Both the position numbers and the translations under genes were made by a program. Positions 49,254 to 57,993 of a stretch of 64,000 nt of DNA are shown one piece after another. The DNA comes from Bradyrhizobium sp. DOA9 (GTDB lineage: Bacteria; Pseudomonadota; Alphaproteobacteria; Rhizobiales; Xanthobacteraceae). How positions within the stretch are numbered: position 1 is the stretch's first letter; the number at the start of each line of letters is the position of its first letter. Location of the stretch: NCBI RefSeq assembly GCF_000617845.2, contig NZ_DF820425.1, forward strand, positions 5,648,741-5,712,740, read 5' to 3'. Under the pieces are notes generated by a model. The model did no database searches. It was not told the origin of the DNA and saw nothing but the letters and a program-made list of their open reading frames with translations.

Positions 49254-50225
49254 CTATTCAATCACCTTATCAGCACGAGCGATGAGGCTGTCCGGAAACA
49301 TTATGCCGAGCGCAATAGCCGTCTTAAGGTTTAGAACCAACTCAAAAGTCACTGGCTGCTCAACTGGAAGTCCAGCCGGATCCGCCCCTTCGAATATTTT
49401 GATGACGTAATGCGCGGCCCTACGGAATACCGGCTTCAGGTCAGCAGCGTAGCTCGCCAACCCGCCCAACTCTACGTAAGCACTGGCTTGATAGATAGCT
49501 GGTATAGCTGACTGCGCGGCCAATGGGACGATTTCAGATCTGGTTACATCAGCAAGAACAAACAGAGCGTCGCAATTTTCCCCTTTCATTGTGCGGAATG
49601 CTTGCTCCAGATCGTCTGGCGTCGGGGCAACCACCGGAGTAGTCGCAATATCCAGCCTTTTCGCGGCGGCATCGAGCAACTCGTACTGATGCGGATGTGT
49701 TGGATTGCGAGACATTAAGACTGCTACACGCTTTGCAGATGGTAGGGCCGTGTGGAGCAGTTCGATGGCCTTACCAAGGGCATCGCCCATCATGTTCGCT
49801 ACGCCAGTGATGTTGCCGCCGGGTTGGGCAATGCTCTTGACGAAGCCTGATCCAACAGGATCGGTCGATGGCGACATCACTATTGGAATGGTCGAGGTCG
49901 CGCGCTGGGCTGCTGCTATAGCTGGCGTTGTAACAGCAACGATGATATCAGGGCGCTTGGCTACCAGCTCGCTCGCGAGAACAGACAAACGATCGATCTT
50001 TCCGCCCGCGTAGTGATAGTCGATTACGAGATTCCGTCCTTCGGCATAACCGAGCTGCCTAAGCTCATCGCGGAAGGCGTCCCAATAAACGCTATCGGCC
50101 GGCTCCTGCTTCCCCGGATAGATGTGTCCAATCCGCCAAATCCTAGTCTTCGATTTGGCGAGCGCGATACGTGCACAGGAGACTACGGTGCACCCGATAG
50201 CTACGACAAATGTGCGGCGCAACAT
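49254..50225 (-). CDS. ABC transporter substrate-binding protein (orphan)
   Basis: A 323-residue periplasmic binding protein of the ABC_sub_bind (PF04392-type) family. It has an N-terminal signal segment (MLRRTFVVAIGCTVVSCARI), WDAFRDELRQLGYAEGRNLV near residue 49 and the family hallmark IPIVMSPSTDPVGSGFVKSI, then AQPGGNITGV. The ATG at 50225 has GAGG 8-9 bases upstream. There is no permease or ATPase gene nearby. Ligand unknown. A related gene lies 182 bp upstream on the same strand. Confidence 0.88.
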   Translation of the reverse strand: MLRRTFVVAIGCTVVSCARIALAKSKTRIWRIGHIYPGKQEPADSVYWDAFRDELRQLGYAEGRNLVIDYHYAGGKIDRLSVLASELVAKRPDIIVAVTTPAIAAAQRATSTIPIVMSPSTDPVGSGFVKSIAQPGGNITGVANMMGDALGKAIELLHTALPSAKRVAVLMSRNPTHPHQYELLDAAAKRLDIATTPVVAPTPDDLEQAFRTMKGENCDALFVLADVTRSEIVPLAAQSAIPAIYQASAYVELGGLASYAADLKPVFRRAAHYVIKIFEGADPAGLPVEQPVTFELVLNLKTAIALGIMFPDSLIARADKVIE

Positions 50226-50407
50226 CGAGAAACCTCAAAAAACATTCTTTCACGCAAACGGATTTATTCTTGAGTAGTTTTGAGCACCACGCAAGTTGCC
50301 TTTGGTCCGCAACGTCAAAATGCGACGAACTCAGGTTGAGCAAATCTGGTCGGGTTCGCTACGAAGAGCGGACCTCCGCCAGTCTGAGCCGCAGAAGTAT
50401 GCCTTCC

Positions 50408-51421
50408 TCACTCGATCACTTCGTCAGTGCGGGTAAGGAGCCCTGCCGGTACAGCCACGTCGAGAGCCTTTGCCGTTTTGAGGTTGACTGCCAGCCACAG
50501 CTTGCTCGGAAATTCGATGGGGAGATCGCCCGGGTGGGCTCCTCGAAGGATCTTGTCCACAAAATAGCCAGCGCGGCGATAGCACGAGCGCAAGTCAACG
50601 CCATAGCTCACAAGGCCGCCGTGAATAACATGTTCGCGGTACCCAAAGACGGTCGGCAACCGCATTTCAAGCGCGATAGGGCCGATTTGCTCGCTCATGT
50701 TGAGAAGCAGGTTAGTCTGGAGGATGACAGCGACATCGACCTTTTCGTTCACCAGTGCTGCGAGCGCATTCGGGATATCCTTCGCCGCGCTGGCGTTTGC
50801 TTCGACCACGCTGAGGCTCAAAGCCTCACAGGCGGCCCTCAAATCCCCAATTTGGGGCGGCCCCTTCGGATCGTTCATGTTGGTCAGCAGTCCGATCCGC
50901 CGCGCCTTCGGCGCGATTTCCCGTGCGAGTTCAATTTGTTTGGTCGGCAAACCCGTGATGTAGGGCTCAATGCCCGTTACATTTCCGCCCGGTCTAGCTT
51001 CGCTGGCGATCAAGCCTAGATGGACCGCATCGGCAAGCGCAGGACAGACAATCGGTATTGTCGATGTTGCCTTGCGAGCAGCGACGGCTTCCAGCGTTGC
51101 GGGCACAGCGATGATATCGGGTTTTAGCAAAGTCACCATCTCCTCAATCGATGGTACCCGATCCGGGAAAATGTTCGTTCGCCGGATAATATCGATGTTA
51201 CGGCCTTGCTCGTAACCAAACTCAGACAGCCCCTTTACAAAATTGCCGAACACCAATTCCACCATAAATTTGGGCAACGTTACTCCCGGAGGTGGGGCTC
51301 CTGCCCATGCGATGAGCGGACGTTTTCGCGCAGACTGCGCGCTGGAGCCCCGACCTAACACGGTCGATCCTACTGTGGCGCCAAAAGCGCCGAGACATCC
51401 GATGAATTCCCGCCGTCGCAT
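50408..51421 (-). CDS. ABC transporter substrate-binding protein with Tat-like signal (orphan)
   Basis: A 337-residue paralog of the downstream gene product. The N-terminus MRRREFIGCLGAFGATVGST has the twin-arginine pattern with a hydrophobic core, ending near GSSAQSARKRP. The hallmark segment reads IPIVCPALADAVHLGLIASE followed by ARPGGNVTGI. The ATG at 51421 follows a G-rich stretch. These two genes form an isolated pair inside the island, both lacking transporter partners, and may be sensors or remnants of a larger unit. Confidence 0.88.
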   Translation of the reverse strand: MRRREFIGCLGAFGATVGSTVLGRGSSAQSARKRPLIAWAGAPPPGVTLPKFMVELVFGNFVKGLSEFGYEQGRNIDIIRRTNIFPDRVPSIEEMVTLLKPDIIAVPATLEAVAARKATSTIPIVCPALADAVHLGLIASEARPGGNVTGIEPYITGLPTKQIELAREIAPKARRIGLLTNMNDPKGPPQIGDLRAACEALSLSVVEANASAAKDIPNALAALVNEKVDVAVILQTNLLLNMSEQIGPIALEMRLPTVFGYREHVIHGGLVSYGVDLRSCYRRAGYFVDKILRGAHPGDLPIEFPSKLWLAVNLKTAKALDVAVPAGLLTRTDEVIE

Positions 51422-51639
51422 GTGTCCCCCCCCGTACGGGCCACGCTATTTTGTGGTGAGCTTAGCATCTTGCCGCGCAGTGCGTGCGGCAATTCAACGA
51501 GCTTGTTGCCCCTAGCGGCCTTAAGAGCAGAATGGTCGAGATGGGTCACAAGCCCCATTGCCGCCACTCGGCTTTGGTCCGCTGCCGCATCAACAGGGGA
51601 CATTGCAGCCATCCTGAATGGCTGCCCCGGCCCTTAGTA

Positions 51640-52329
51640 TCAGTAGAGGGGTTGGCTACCCGCGCCGTGCCGAAGCCGCTTAACGTCCACAAACGCGTCG
51701 AATACACCGCGCGACCGCAGGTCCTTTGGCAGCCCCAGAACGGCATGAATAAGTCGAATAGCACCATGCCATTCTTCTTCTGTCACGGGACCTTGCATAT
51801 CCATAGCATTCACGAAGTACAGGAACACCAAGCTGCTCTTCAAGCCGTTGAACCGTGTCAGGAAGTAATGGTGAGCGAGCCGGTTGGCATATTGATAAAA
51901 CACATTAGTCCAAATCGCGCTCGCGTTGGGTGCATAGAACTTTCGCGCTTCGCTGAGGCTCTTCTCGATTAGCTCGAACGACTGTGGTGATGCCATGGTC
52001 GCCGGTGATGCTGCTTCGGGAATGTGAGCTTTGGCCTCGACAAAAACCGGAGTTCGCTCGGTGCTCACGCCAATCGCGTCCCAAACCGGCCCGCGCGCAG
52101 GCCAGAACTCTGCAAGCGGCTTCTTGAGGCTATCGATCCCCGCTTTGGTAAGGGCTGCCATATCGCGATATTCGCGAAAGTCGTCGTCTCGTAGGGGAGA
52201 TGCCCAAACGACTGAAGCGGTTGGTCCAATGGCACCACTTAACCGCAACGCGGTTTCCAACACTTCAGGGTTCCTATTCACTGCAATCTGTAGCCAGCGC
52301 TGGCTGCCCGCCGATGCATAGTCGATCAT
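51640..52329 (-). CDS. PD-(D/E)XK-like protein, uncharacterised
   Basis: A 229-residue protein. The segment FWPARGPVWDAIGVSTERTP followed by VFVEAKAHIPE gives D84, E98 and K100 in the spacing of a PD-(D/E)XK nuclease core. The rest is helical (FYQYANRLAHHYFLTRFNGL). I recall similar proteins as widespread 'hypothetical' genes. A nuclease role is inference from the motif. It is a single gene on the minus strand between the ABC binding-protein pair and the 52472 operon. Confidence 0.65.
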   Translation of the reverse strand: MIDYASAGSQRWLQIAVNRNPEVLETALRLSGAIGPTASVVWASPLRDDDFREYRDMAALTKAGIDSLKKPLAEFWPARGPVWDAIGVSTERTPVFVEAKAHIPEAASPATMASPQSFELIEKSLSEARKFYAPNASAIWTNVFYQYANRLAHHYFLTRFNGLKSSLVFLYFVNAMDMQGPVTEEEWHGAIRLIHAVLGLPKDLRSRGVFDAFVDVKRLRHGAGSQPLY

Positions 52330-52471
52330 CGGATCAAATCCTCTGTCAGTGTCTGGCGGCCGTTTCAGATCGATAGTTATGGCTGCCGCCCGTTTGTAAT
52401 AATTTGGTTTTCAATGGGTGCGACGTGGCCCGCACACTCCTACACTAGCTTCAACAGAAGGAGCTACACTA

Positions 52472-53071
52472 GTGGCATTTTTCAAATCATCTAACCCCGA
52501 GAAAGCGGTGCAACGCGATATCGATGCGGCTAATGCCAATCGCGAGCGTGTGTCCGCCCGGCTTGCTGAGTGCGATCAGGCGGTCACCCGTCATCTGGCG
52601 TCTGCCAAAGACTGCGCGCTGTCCGGCGACGATGCAGGTCTGGATGCGGCCCAGACCTCTCTTCGCGCTGCTCAGGATCTCGCCGTCACGCTGCGGAGCG
52701 CGCTTTCTGAGATCGATCAGCAGATCGCCGACTTCGAGCAGGCTAAGGCCGAGATGGCGGACCGCAAGCTCCGGTCCGAGACGGCTGCGGAAATTGAACT
52801 GCTCGCTCGCAAGCTGGGCGAGATTAGCGTGGAGTTCAATGGCGTGGCTGAGCGCCTGTCCGAACAGACCCATCGGGCCATGCCGATCGTTTTCGAGGCG
52901 CTGGGCGTCAACAATTTTGCGAAGGTTTGCCTTACGGAGGTGCCGCAGGCGGTCGAACTGGTCAGCACGATGCTGCGCGCGCATGCTGACGCTGTGCTTG
53001 CGGGCACTGCTCCGGCCAAGTTGCCCCTACCTGAGGTGGCATCGACCAAACCGAAATTTCTCGTCGGCTAG
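52472..53071 (+). CDS. Coiled-coil protein, uncharacterised
   Basis: A 199-residue protein that is largely alpha-helical: heptad-like runs extend from about residue 7 to 120 (ANRERVSARLAECDQAVTRH, then further). The C-terminus ends PLPEVASTKPKFLVG. The GTG at 52472 has AAGGAG about 9 bases upstream. It is the first gene of a three-gene plus-strand operon ending with the HEAGH peptidase. No family recognised; it may be structural or a partner protein. Confidence 0.7.
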   Translation: MAFFKSSNPEKAVQRDIDAANANRERVSARLAECDQAVTRHLASAKDCALSGDDAGLDAAQTSLRAAQDLAVTLRSALSEIDQQIADFEQAKAEMADRKLRSETAAEIELLARKLGEISVEFNGVAERLSEQTHRAMPIVFEALGVNNFAKVCLTEVPQAVELVSTMLRAHADAVLAGTAPAKLPLPEVASTKPKFLVG

Positions 53072-53085
53072 GAAGTAGCTCGCTC

Positions 53086-53292
53086 ATGAAAATAGCACCG
53101 CCCGGCTGGGAGCCGCACCAAATTGTCTCACGCGTTGATGGCTGGATTGTCGATCCCCAGAACAAGAGCGCTGTTCCGACCCGCGTTGCCGAGATGATCG
53201 CGCGCGCCATGCCCCAACTTGCCGACCCGCAAGTTGCCGCTATCCGCGCACGTATGGTTGTGCGGCAGTTGAAGGTTATTGGTCATGTCTAA
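53086..53292 (+). CDS. Small island protein, uncharacterised
   Basis: A 68-residue protein (MKIAPPGWEPHQIVSRVDGW and on). It has a probable beta hairpin at the start and a helix at RVAEMIARAMPQLADPQVAA. It starts 14 bp after the coiled-coil gene and overlaps the peptidase gene by 8 bases (ATGTCTAA), so it is translated as part of that operon. No function can be given. Confidence 0.6.
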   Translation: MKIAPPGWEPHQIVSRVDGWIVDPQNKSAVPTRVAEMIARAMPQLADPQVAAIRARMVVRQLKVIGHV

Positions 53293-54094
53293 TGGTTGTT
53301 CGGTCGAGGACGGTTCTGCTGAGTACGCGGCCTGTTCTCCCGAAACAGGGGCCGTCGCCGACGCCGAAAAGGTCGTTCCTGCGTTTGGCGGCGGCCCCCA
53401 TGAGCCGCCCGACGAATATGAGGAATTGCTCACCGCGATTGGCCGCACTGAGGAGCAGGATCAGCGGATCGCTGTGCATGAGGCTGGTCATGCGGTCTGC
53501 GCGCGCTTGCTCGGTTACGAAGTTGGCGGCGTCACGGTGAACCCGGACCCGAGCCTTGGTTCCGAAGGTTTGTGCTGGGGGGCTGGTCGTTCACAGGCTT
53601 TCAGCGATGGTGGTGCCGATGCAGCCGATGTTCGGGCTGTGATCAGTCCTATGATGCCGAAAGCTGGCGAAGACCGCCGGCCAATGGCTGATGTCTTTGG
53701 CAGCGTCTACGCCAAATGCATCGAGTTTGTCGCCGGTCGTGCGGCCGAGCGCCTGCTGCTGGAAGGTGAGCCCTGCCAGCCCGTTGACGATCTTCGGCAG
53801 TCCCGTGAGCTTGCATTGCTGATCTGCTCTAGCGATGAGGCAGTTGAGACGTTTCTCGCGCACTGCGATATCGTTGCCCGTGATCTCTTGGCGCCTCACG
53901 GCGACGTGCTGATTGTGTTATCAGCAGCTCTGCGCATCAGGCGAACGCTTGATGGACGCGAGATTGATGAGATCATTTCTGATGTGGTGACGCGCAAGGC
54001 GATGGCGATCGAGAAAAAGCGTCGAGAGCATTGGTGCAAAGCCGAAGTTGGCGCGGAGCACTTTCGGAATACTTGTGAGCCGCTTCGGCCGTAG
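53285..54094 (+). CDS. Zinc metallopeptidase-like protein (HEAGH, M41-like)
   Basis: A 269-residue protein with the zinc motif HEAGH in RIAVHEAGHAVCARLLGYEV and, further on, GEPCQPVDDLRQSRELALLI, whose aspartate is placed like the third zinc ligand of FtsH (family M41). No AAA domain, signal peptide or membrane helix is present, so it is a stand-alone peptidase domain. It is co-translated with the small 53086 gene by an 8-base overlap. Possible roles are processing an island repressor or antitoxin, which is speculation. Confidence 0.75.
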   Translation: MSNGCSVEDGSAEYAACSPETGAVADAEKVVPAFGGGPHEPPDEYEELLTAIGRTEEQDQRIAVHEAGHAVCARLLGYEVGGVTVNPDPSLGSEGLCWGAGRSQAFSDGGADAADVRAVISPMMPKAGEDRRPMADVFGSVYAKCIEFVAGRAAERLLLEGEPCQPVDDLRQSRELALLICSSDEAVETFLAHCDIVARDLLAPHGDVLIVLSAALRIRRTLDGREIDEIISDVVTRKAMAIEKKRREHWCKAEVGAEHFRNTCEPLRP

Positions 54095-54105
54095 GACATC
54101 GTATC

Positions 54106-55146
54106 TTAGCTCCGTCTCTCCTTGAGGAAATCGAAGACCGGTGTGACCGTGCCCGAGGATGGTGAAACAATTCGAGACGCGACCGATGTGAGGCCGTATG
54201 TCGCCAATCTTTCATGCCCTTCAGTCACGGCAGTCCCTGCGGGGCTGCCGCCCTGAAGTATCTGCTGATTGTGTGTACGAAATTCCTGCATCGCGGCTTC
54301 GGCCCAATATCGCAATTCTTCTTGCTTTATGACCTCCATGATTTTGTCGTACGGCACGACTATCGCCATCCCAGTATTTACGTGACCGTGTCCTTTCCCC
54401 CAAGCATCGCTAGCCAATCCATCTACTTGGCTCTCTTGTACATCCCAGTGGCCGTGCATAAGCCCAAGCCAAAACACTGCACCCGCTGCCAGCGGCTTGC
54501 GACCTGTATCCTCAGTTGGCTGCACCTCGATGGAGCGCTGTATGAACACCGGAGAGCCACTTAGTCCGCCAATAGAGCGCAACTCGACGAGAAATCCTTC
54601 AATTCCAGCGGCATGCCAGTTTGCGCTGGGAATGCGCTCCGTGGAAACCATTGACAGGCTTCCCATACGCGTAACAACTTGGTTGCTGTCCTTGCCTGTG
54701 ACAAGCCTGAAGAGGCCGACGACATATACTTCGTCTCCAATTCCAATTCCTTTCGCCAACATGGTCTCGCGAGGCAAGAACATGTTCTCGGGGACATAGC
54801 GGAAATCTATCTCCTCGGGCGGCGGCGACCACGGCAGAACAGCAACATCCACGGTGGGGTCCTCGGGGTGGGTCCACCAATGTACGTCAAGTCCTGCGTC
54901 CAACCAGTACTCCTTGGCCTTCCCATTTTTATCATTGCAGCGGATGCAAAATTCGCCGTCTTCAACTCTTTTGGCTACATGAGCGGCGGTGACAAGGAAG
55001 ACGATGTCTGCGCCGGGAATGTCGCTGCGGATACCGACAAAAAAGCCTGTACCCCCGTACACTACGGATATGAGCCCTGTTTTCGGGTCCATCTCCTTGC
55101 GGCCAAGGAACGCCACGCATTTGAGGACTTCATCGGGAAGCCGCAT
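54106..55146 (-). CDS. Trypsin-like serine peptidase, cytoplasmic
   Basis: A 346-residue chymotrypsin-fold peptidase. The triad can be placed at H56 in LVTAAHVAKR, D100 in PTVDVAVLPW and S196 in GGLSGSPVF. The start is ATG 55146 because GGGAG lies about 9 bases upstream; an ATG at 55227 adding 27 residues lacks one. There is no signal peptide or PDZ domain, unlike DegP-type proteases. The C-terminal 100 residues have no recognised domain. It follows the 55279 gene by 132 bp on the same strand. Confidence 0.8.
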   Translation of the reverse strand: MRLPDEVLKCVAFLGRKEMDPKTGLISVVYGGTGFFVGIRSDIPGADIVFLVTAAHVAKRVEDGEFCIRCNDKNGKAKEYWLDAGLDVHWWTHPEDPTVDVAVLPWSPPPEEIDFRYVPENMFLPRETMLAKGIGIGDEVYVVGLFRLVTGKDSNQVVTRMGSLSMVSTERIPSANWHAAGIEGFLVELRSIGGLSGSPVFIQRSIEVQPTEDTGRKPLAAGAVFWLGLMHGHWDVQESQVDGLASDAWGKGHGHVNTGMAIVVPYDKIMEVIKQEELRYWAEAAMQEFRTHNQQILQGGSPAGTAVTEGHERLATYGLTSVASRIVSPSSGTVTPVFDFLKERRS

Positions 55147-55278
55147 GGCGGATTTCTCCCAAGTGAGATAGCTGTTTTTCCGCTCGGAGATCGGGCAGTC
55201 TTTGCACATCGACGATCGATTAGTCATAACGGCGCGATCCCGGCACGCGTCCTACTTGCTTCCTTCTGGAACGCGCCC

Positions 55279-56061
55279 TCAGACTGCTGGCGGCCTTGCT
55301 CTGAAAGCATCTAGAATTGCATTTCCGCCTAGCGTCTCCGGGCCAAGAGAGGCCCCGCGCGCTAACCTCGCGTCATAGTTCGCGAGCTTGTGATCCTCCA
55401 ATCCAATCGCCTTGATCCCACGCGAAACCACGATAGTCACTTCTTCTCTTCGTGCGCGAGGAACTAGGCTTTGCACAAATTCTTTCGCCACTCGTACAGA
55501 TGGAAGCATCGACCGTAAGTGTCCCGCGCCGAATGTTCTGGAACGATAGGGGAAGACCTCGATTGCCGCCAATCGCTGCGACAGGAGAAATAGAGCAGCA
55601 GCATAGTTACCTTCACAATATTCCGCCGCGAGTTTTTGGATGACCCTACGCAGCTTCTGCTCCCACCATTGAAAACCTCCGGTCCACGCATACTCAGGGT
55701 TTAAGGAAAGGAAGGGGTATCTCACTTTTCCAAATTGTTGATGGATGATGCTGCGCAACTGTTGCACGTGACCGGCGTCCTCGCCTGTCTGATAGTCGCT
55801 CAAGCCAAGCCCCGGATTGAGCACGACGATGAAGATATCCGCTCGCGAAAGATTGCCCTGATACGGGACCGGCAAAAGCCCCAAATGAAGCGCCCTATCG
55901 CCAAAGTCGCCAAAACTTGAGTGATTTACAAAGGAGCGATGGCTTTGCAGAATGATCTTGCGAGCAGTGTTAGCCGCATCAATGAATGGCAAATCTTCGG
56001 TGTGAACATACGGAGGCGATTTCAAATCGCATCTCCTCCAAAACTCGACTAGCTCTATCAT
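55279..56061 (-). CDS. Uncharacterised protein with NPG and FPYRS motifs
   Basis: A 260-residue soluble protein. IFIVVLNPGLGLSDYQTGED and, later, AIEVFPYRSRTFGAGHLRSM are the clearest blocks. The 'LNPG' strand-loop is reminiscent of the uracil-DNA-glycosylase fold, but the classical catalytic motif is not clear, so I would not name it so. Its ATG overlaps the stop of the upstream small gene (ATGA), indicating coupled translation. It may form a unit with the serine peptidase downstream. Confidence 0.65.
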   Translation of the reverse strand: MIELVEFWRRCDLKSPPYVHTEDLPFIDAANTARKIILQSHRSFVNHSSFGDFGDRALHLGLLPVPYQGNLSRADIFIVVLNPGLGLSDYQTGEDAGHVQQLRSIIHQQFGKVRYPFLSLNPEYAWTGGFQWWEQKLRRVIQKLAAEYCEGNYAAALFLLSQRLAAIEVFPYRSRTFGAGHLRSMLPSVRVAKEFVQSLVPRARREEVTIVVSRGIKAIGLEDHKLANYDARLARGASLGPETLGGNAILDAFRARPPAV

Positions 56062-56231
56062 CGGTCCGATGGCGCCACTATCTCGGTCGCTGCTAAGCTA
56101 ACCTCCAAACGTCTAAGCTGCTCAATCAGCAATTCTACGATCTTCTCGTAGTCGGATCGTGAGAGCGAGCTTATGCCGCGTGATGTCAGCTGGTCTTGGA
56201 GAATAGTTGCCATCATGGCTTTGACGCTCAT
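56058..56231 (-). CDS. Tiny helical protein upstream of the NPG protein
   Basis: A 57-residue protein if it starts at ATG 56231 (MSVKAMMATILQDQLTSRGI); in-frame ATGs at 56261 and further upstream are alternatives, and the start is not certain. The C-terminal half (SDYEKIVELLIEQLRRLEVS) is strongly amphipathic helix. It ends in an ATGA overlap with the next gene, which is the best evidence that it is real. No family recognised. Confidence 0.5.
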   Translation of the reverse strand: MSVKAMMATILQDQLTSRGISSLSRSDYEKIVELLIEQLRRLEVSLAATEIVAPSDR

Positions 56232-56376
56232 TGGCGCCCCGTCTAAAAATTGGATGGTCATTAAAACAATCTGAAGTAGAGACGAAGTAGGATAAATATG
56301 CAATGTCCGTAGAATTACGGGTGCGTGATGGGGCTGCATGCAGAGAAACATGACCCACTTTGCAATCTCCGGGCGG

Positions 56377-56541
56377 CTATTTCTTCAACAAGAGGCCCAT
56401 CGACCGTGCCATTCGCCTCACTGAACCGGCATGACGACCCAGCTCGGCGGCGATCTCCGACGTGCCCGCTCCCTGCCGAACGAGCTTGATTAATCGGCGG
56501 ACTTCCTGCTCAGACCATTGCTTTGGTTTCGGTGTTCTCAT
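56377..56541 (-). CDS. Very small HTH protein (Myb/SANT or GcrA-like)
   Basis: A 54-residue frame starting at ATG 56541. It reads as a single three-helix DNA-binding unit: WSEQEVRRLIKLVRQGAGTS followed by EIAAELGRHAGSVRRMARSM. This is the layout of GcrA- or Myb-like HTH proteins (W-S-x-x-E then I-A-x-x-L-G-R). The ribosome binding site is weak. Its product may regulate neighbouring island genes. Confidence 0.62.
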   Translation of the reverse strand: MRTPKPKQWSEQEVRRLIKLVRQGAGTSEIAAELGRHAGSVRRMARSMGLLLKK

Positions 56542-56686
56542 GTGCGGCGCTCAACCTGCGCCACTTAACCAGCGAGCCTAACAGCCAACACTTGGGAAAT
56601 TTACGGGTGGGGCGCGCGCGACGTCACCCCTTGCGTTCACCTAATGGTTGCGCTTCAACAGACATTTTCCAGTGGAGATTTCGGAA

Positions 56687-57322
56687 GTGAAAGGCTCGGA
56701 CTCAAAAATCGCCATCGTTAGCTTGGTGGTCCTCTCGATATGGATTTTCGTAGCATTGCCGCTGATATACTCACCCGAACCTACGACAGATCACCTTTTG
56801 CGATTTGCCCCATTGTTTACGCCAGTGGTAGCTTCTGTCGCCGCGATCATTGCAGTGGCCGCAATCTCTGCTCAGAAGAGCATCGCTCGCAAGCGAGCGG
56901 CTATCGATTTCTTCCTAAAGACCGATCTCGATCACAACATGCTCGAAGCGTATGCGGACTTTGAGAAGGCGCTTAAGAGCTTCAAGGCCCATACCGCGGG
57001 CGGGAGAGACATCAAAACGTTCATTGATGATCCAGAAACGGAGAAGGACTACAAGAAGATCTTGCGCTATCTAAACGTTCACGAGCTTGTAGCAGTGGGG
57101 ATCAAGAACAACATCTTTGACGAAGGTGTCTGCTACAATTTTTGGTCAGATGCCATGGTGCGTCATGTTAGAGAGACCCGACCCGTTATCGAGTATGAAA
57201 TCGAAGATGGCGGCAGCGATGCGTTATTTCTTGAATTGCGAACGCTCAGCGCAAGATGGTCCGTGCAGATTGCTAATTGGAATAGAAATTTCGGGAATGG
57301 CCGTTCGGTAAAAACTGTTTGA
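56687..57322 (+). CDS. Membrane-anchored protein, DUF4760-like
   Basis: A 211-residue protein with two N-terminal membrane helices (about residues 8-27 and 42-62). The cytoplasmic part contains QKSIARKRAAIDFFLKTDLD, ILRYLNVHELVAVGIKNNIF and FWSDAMVRHVRETRPVIEYE, which match my memory of DUF4760 proteins. I start it at GTG 56687 (8 bases after GGAG); GTG 56672 or TTG 56648 would add 5 or 13 residues. Function unknown; it is found here and there in accessory DNA. Confidence 0.68.
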   Translation: MKGSDSKIAIVSLVVLSIWIFVALPLIYSPEPTTDHLLRFAPLFTPVVASVAAIIAVAAISAQKSIARKRAAIDFFLKTDLDHNMLEAYADFEKALKSFKAHTAGGRDIKTFIDDPETEKDYKKILRYLNVHELVAVGIKNNIFDEGVCYNFWSDAMVRHVRETRPVIEYEIEDGGSDALFLELRTLSARWSVQIANWNRNFGNGRSVKTV

Positions 57323-57444
57323 AGTCCATGCCCGACATAGCGAGCCATTGGATTGCCTTCTAACGGGGTTTTGACTGCGTCGGGGTATTCGGTCAAAACG
57401 CGTCGCAACATTTCCTGCAAAGACATCTGCTAGCTCACTTCATG

Positions 57445-57900
57445 TTATCGATCAGCTATTCGCTTTCTATACGCCTCGATCATGTCTGCGGAGACATCGC
57501 GCGGGTAGCAAAGCGGCGCAGCTCCTCCGGCTCGTGAATGCGCGCTGTTCCCGCCGCAGCGCCTCCCATTTCTCATCAGATCGTCCGGACATGCACAAGG
57601 ATGACCTGTGGCGTGATACTGGTTTCTGCTTGCCTGAATGAGGATCGCGGCAATGGTCGCCGCGGTCAGCGCGATCTCTGCCTTGTGTTTCGTGTCCTGT
57701 GGCGGAGGCTGAGGTGCAGGGCTGGGGCGGCTGCCGGGCGTCGCAGCCGCTGGCGGCTTGGCGTTTGGCGTGGCTTCAGGATCGGGGTGGCGAGCAACGA
57801 GCGGACGATCCGCGAAGGCCATCGGTCTCGCGGAGCTTGGCAAGCTTGGTGCGACGACCAGCGCGGATGATCCAGTAGACGGCGCATCGTGGCGGCCCAT
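57445..57900 (-). CDS. Pro/Ala-rich protein with conserved cysteine C-terminus, uncharacterised
   Basis: A 151-residue protein with a disordered Pro/Ala-rich N-terminal half and a compact C-terminal region, YHATGHPCACPDDLMRNGRR followed by CGGNSAHSRAGGAAPLCYP, that resembles a small family of exported hypothetical proteins. A hydrophobic helix (AEIALTAATIAAILIQAS) lies between. The true start may differ, since no ribosome binding site precedes ATG 57900. Confidence 0.6.
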   Translation of the reverse strand: MGRHDAPSTGSSALVVAPSLPSSARPMAFADRPLVARHPDPEATPNAKPPAAATPGSRPSPAPQPPPQDTKHKAEIALTAATIAAILIQASRNQYHATGHPCACPDDLMRNGRRCGGNSAHSRAGGAAPLCYPRDVSADMIEAYRKRIADR

Positions 57901-57993
57901 CGAATAGACTGCGATGTCGTTATGCTCAGAAGCAGGATGACAGCTCTGCCCCGCATGGCTCCGGTACTCGTCGGTACTTTCGGTAGGACGGAT

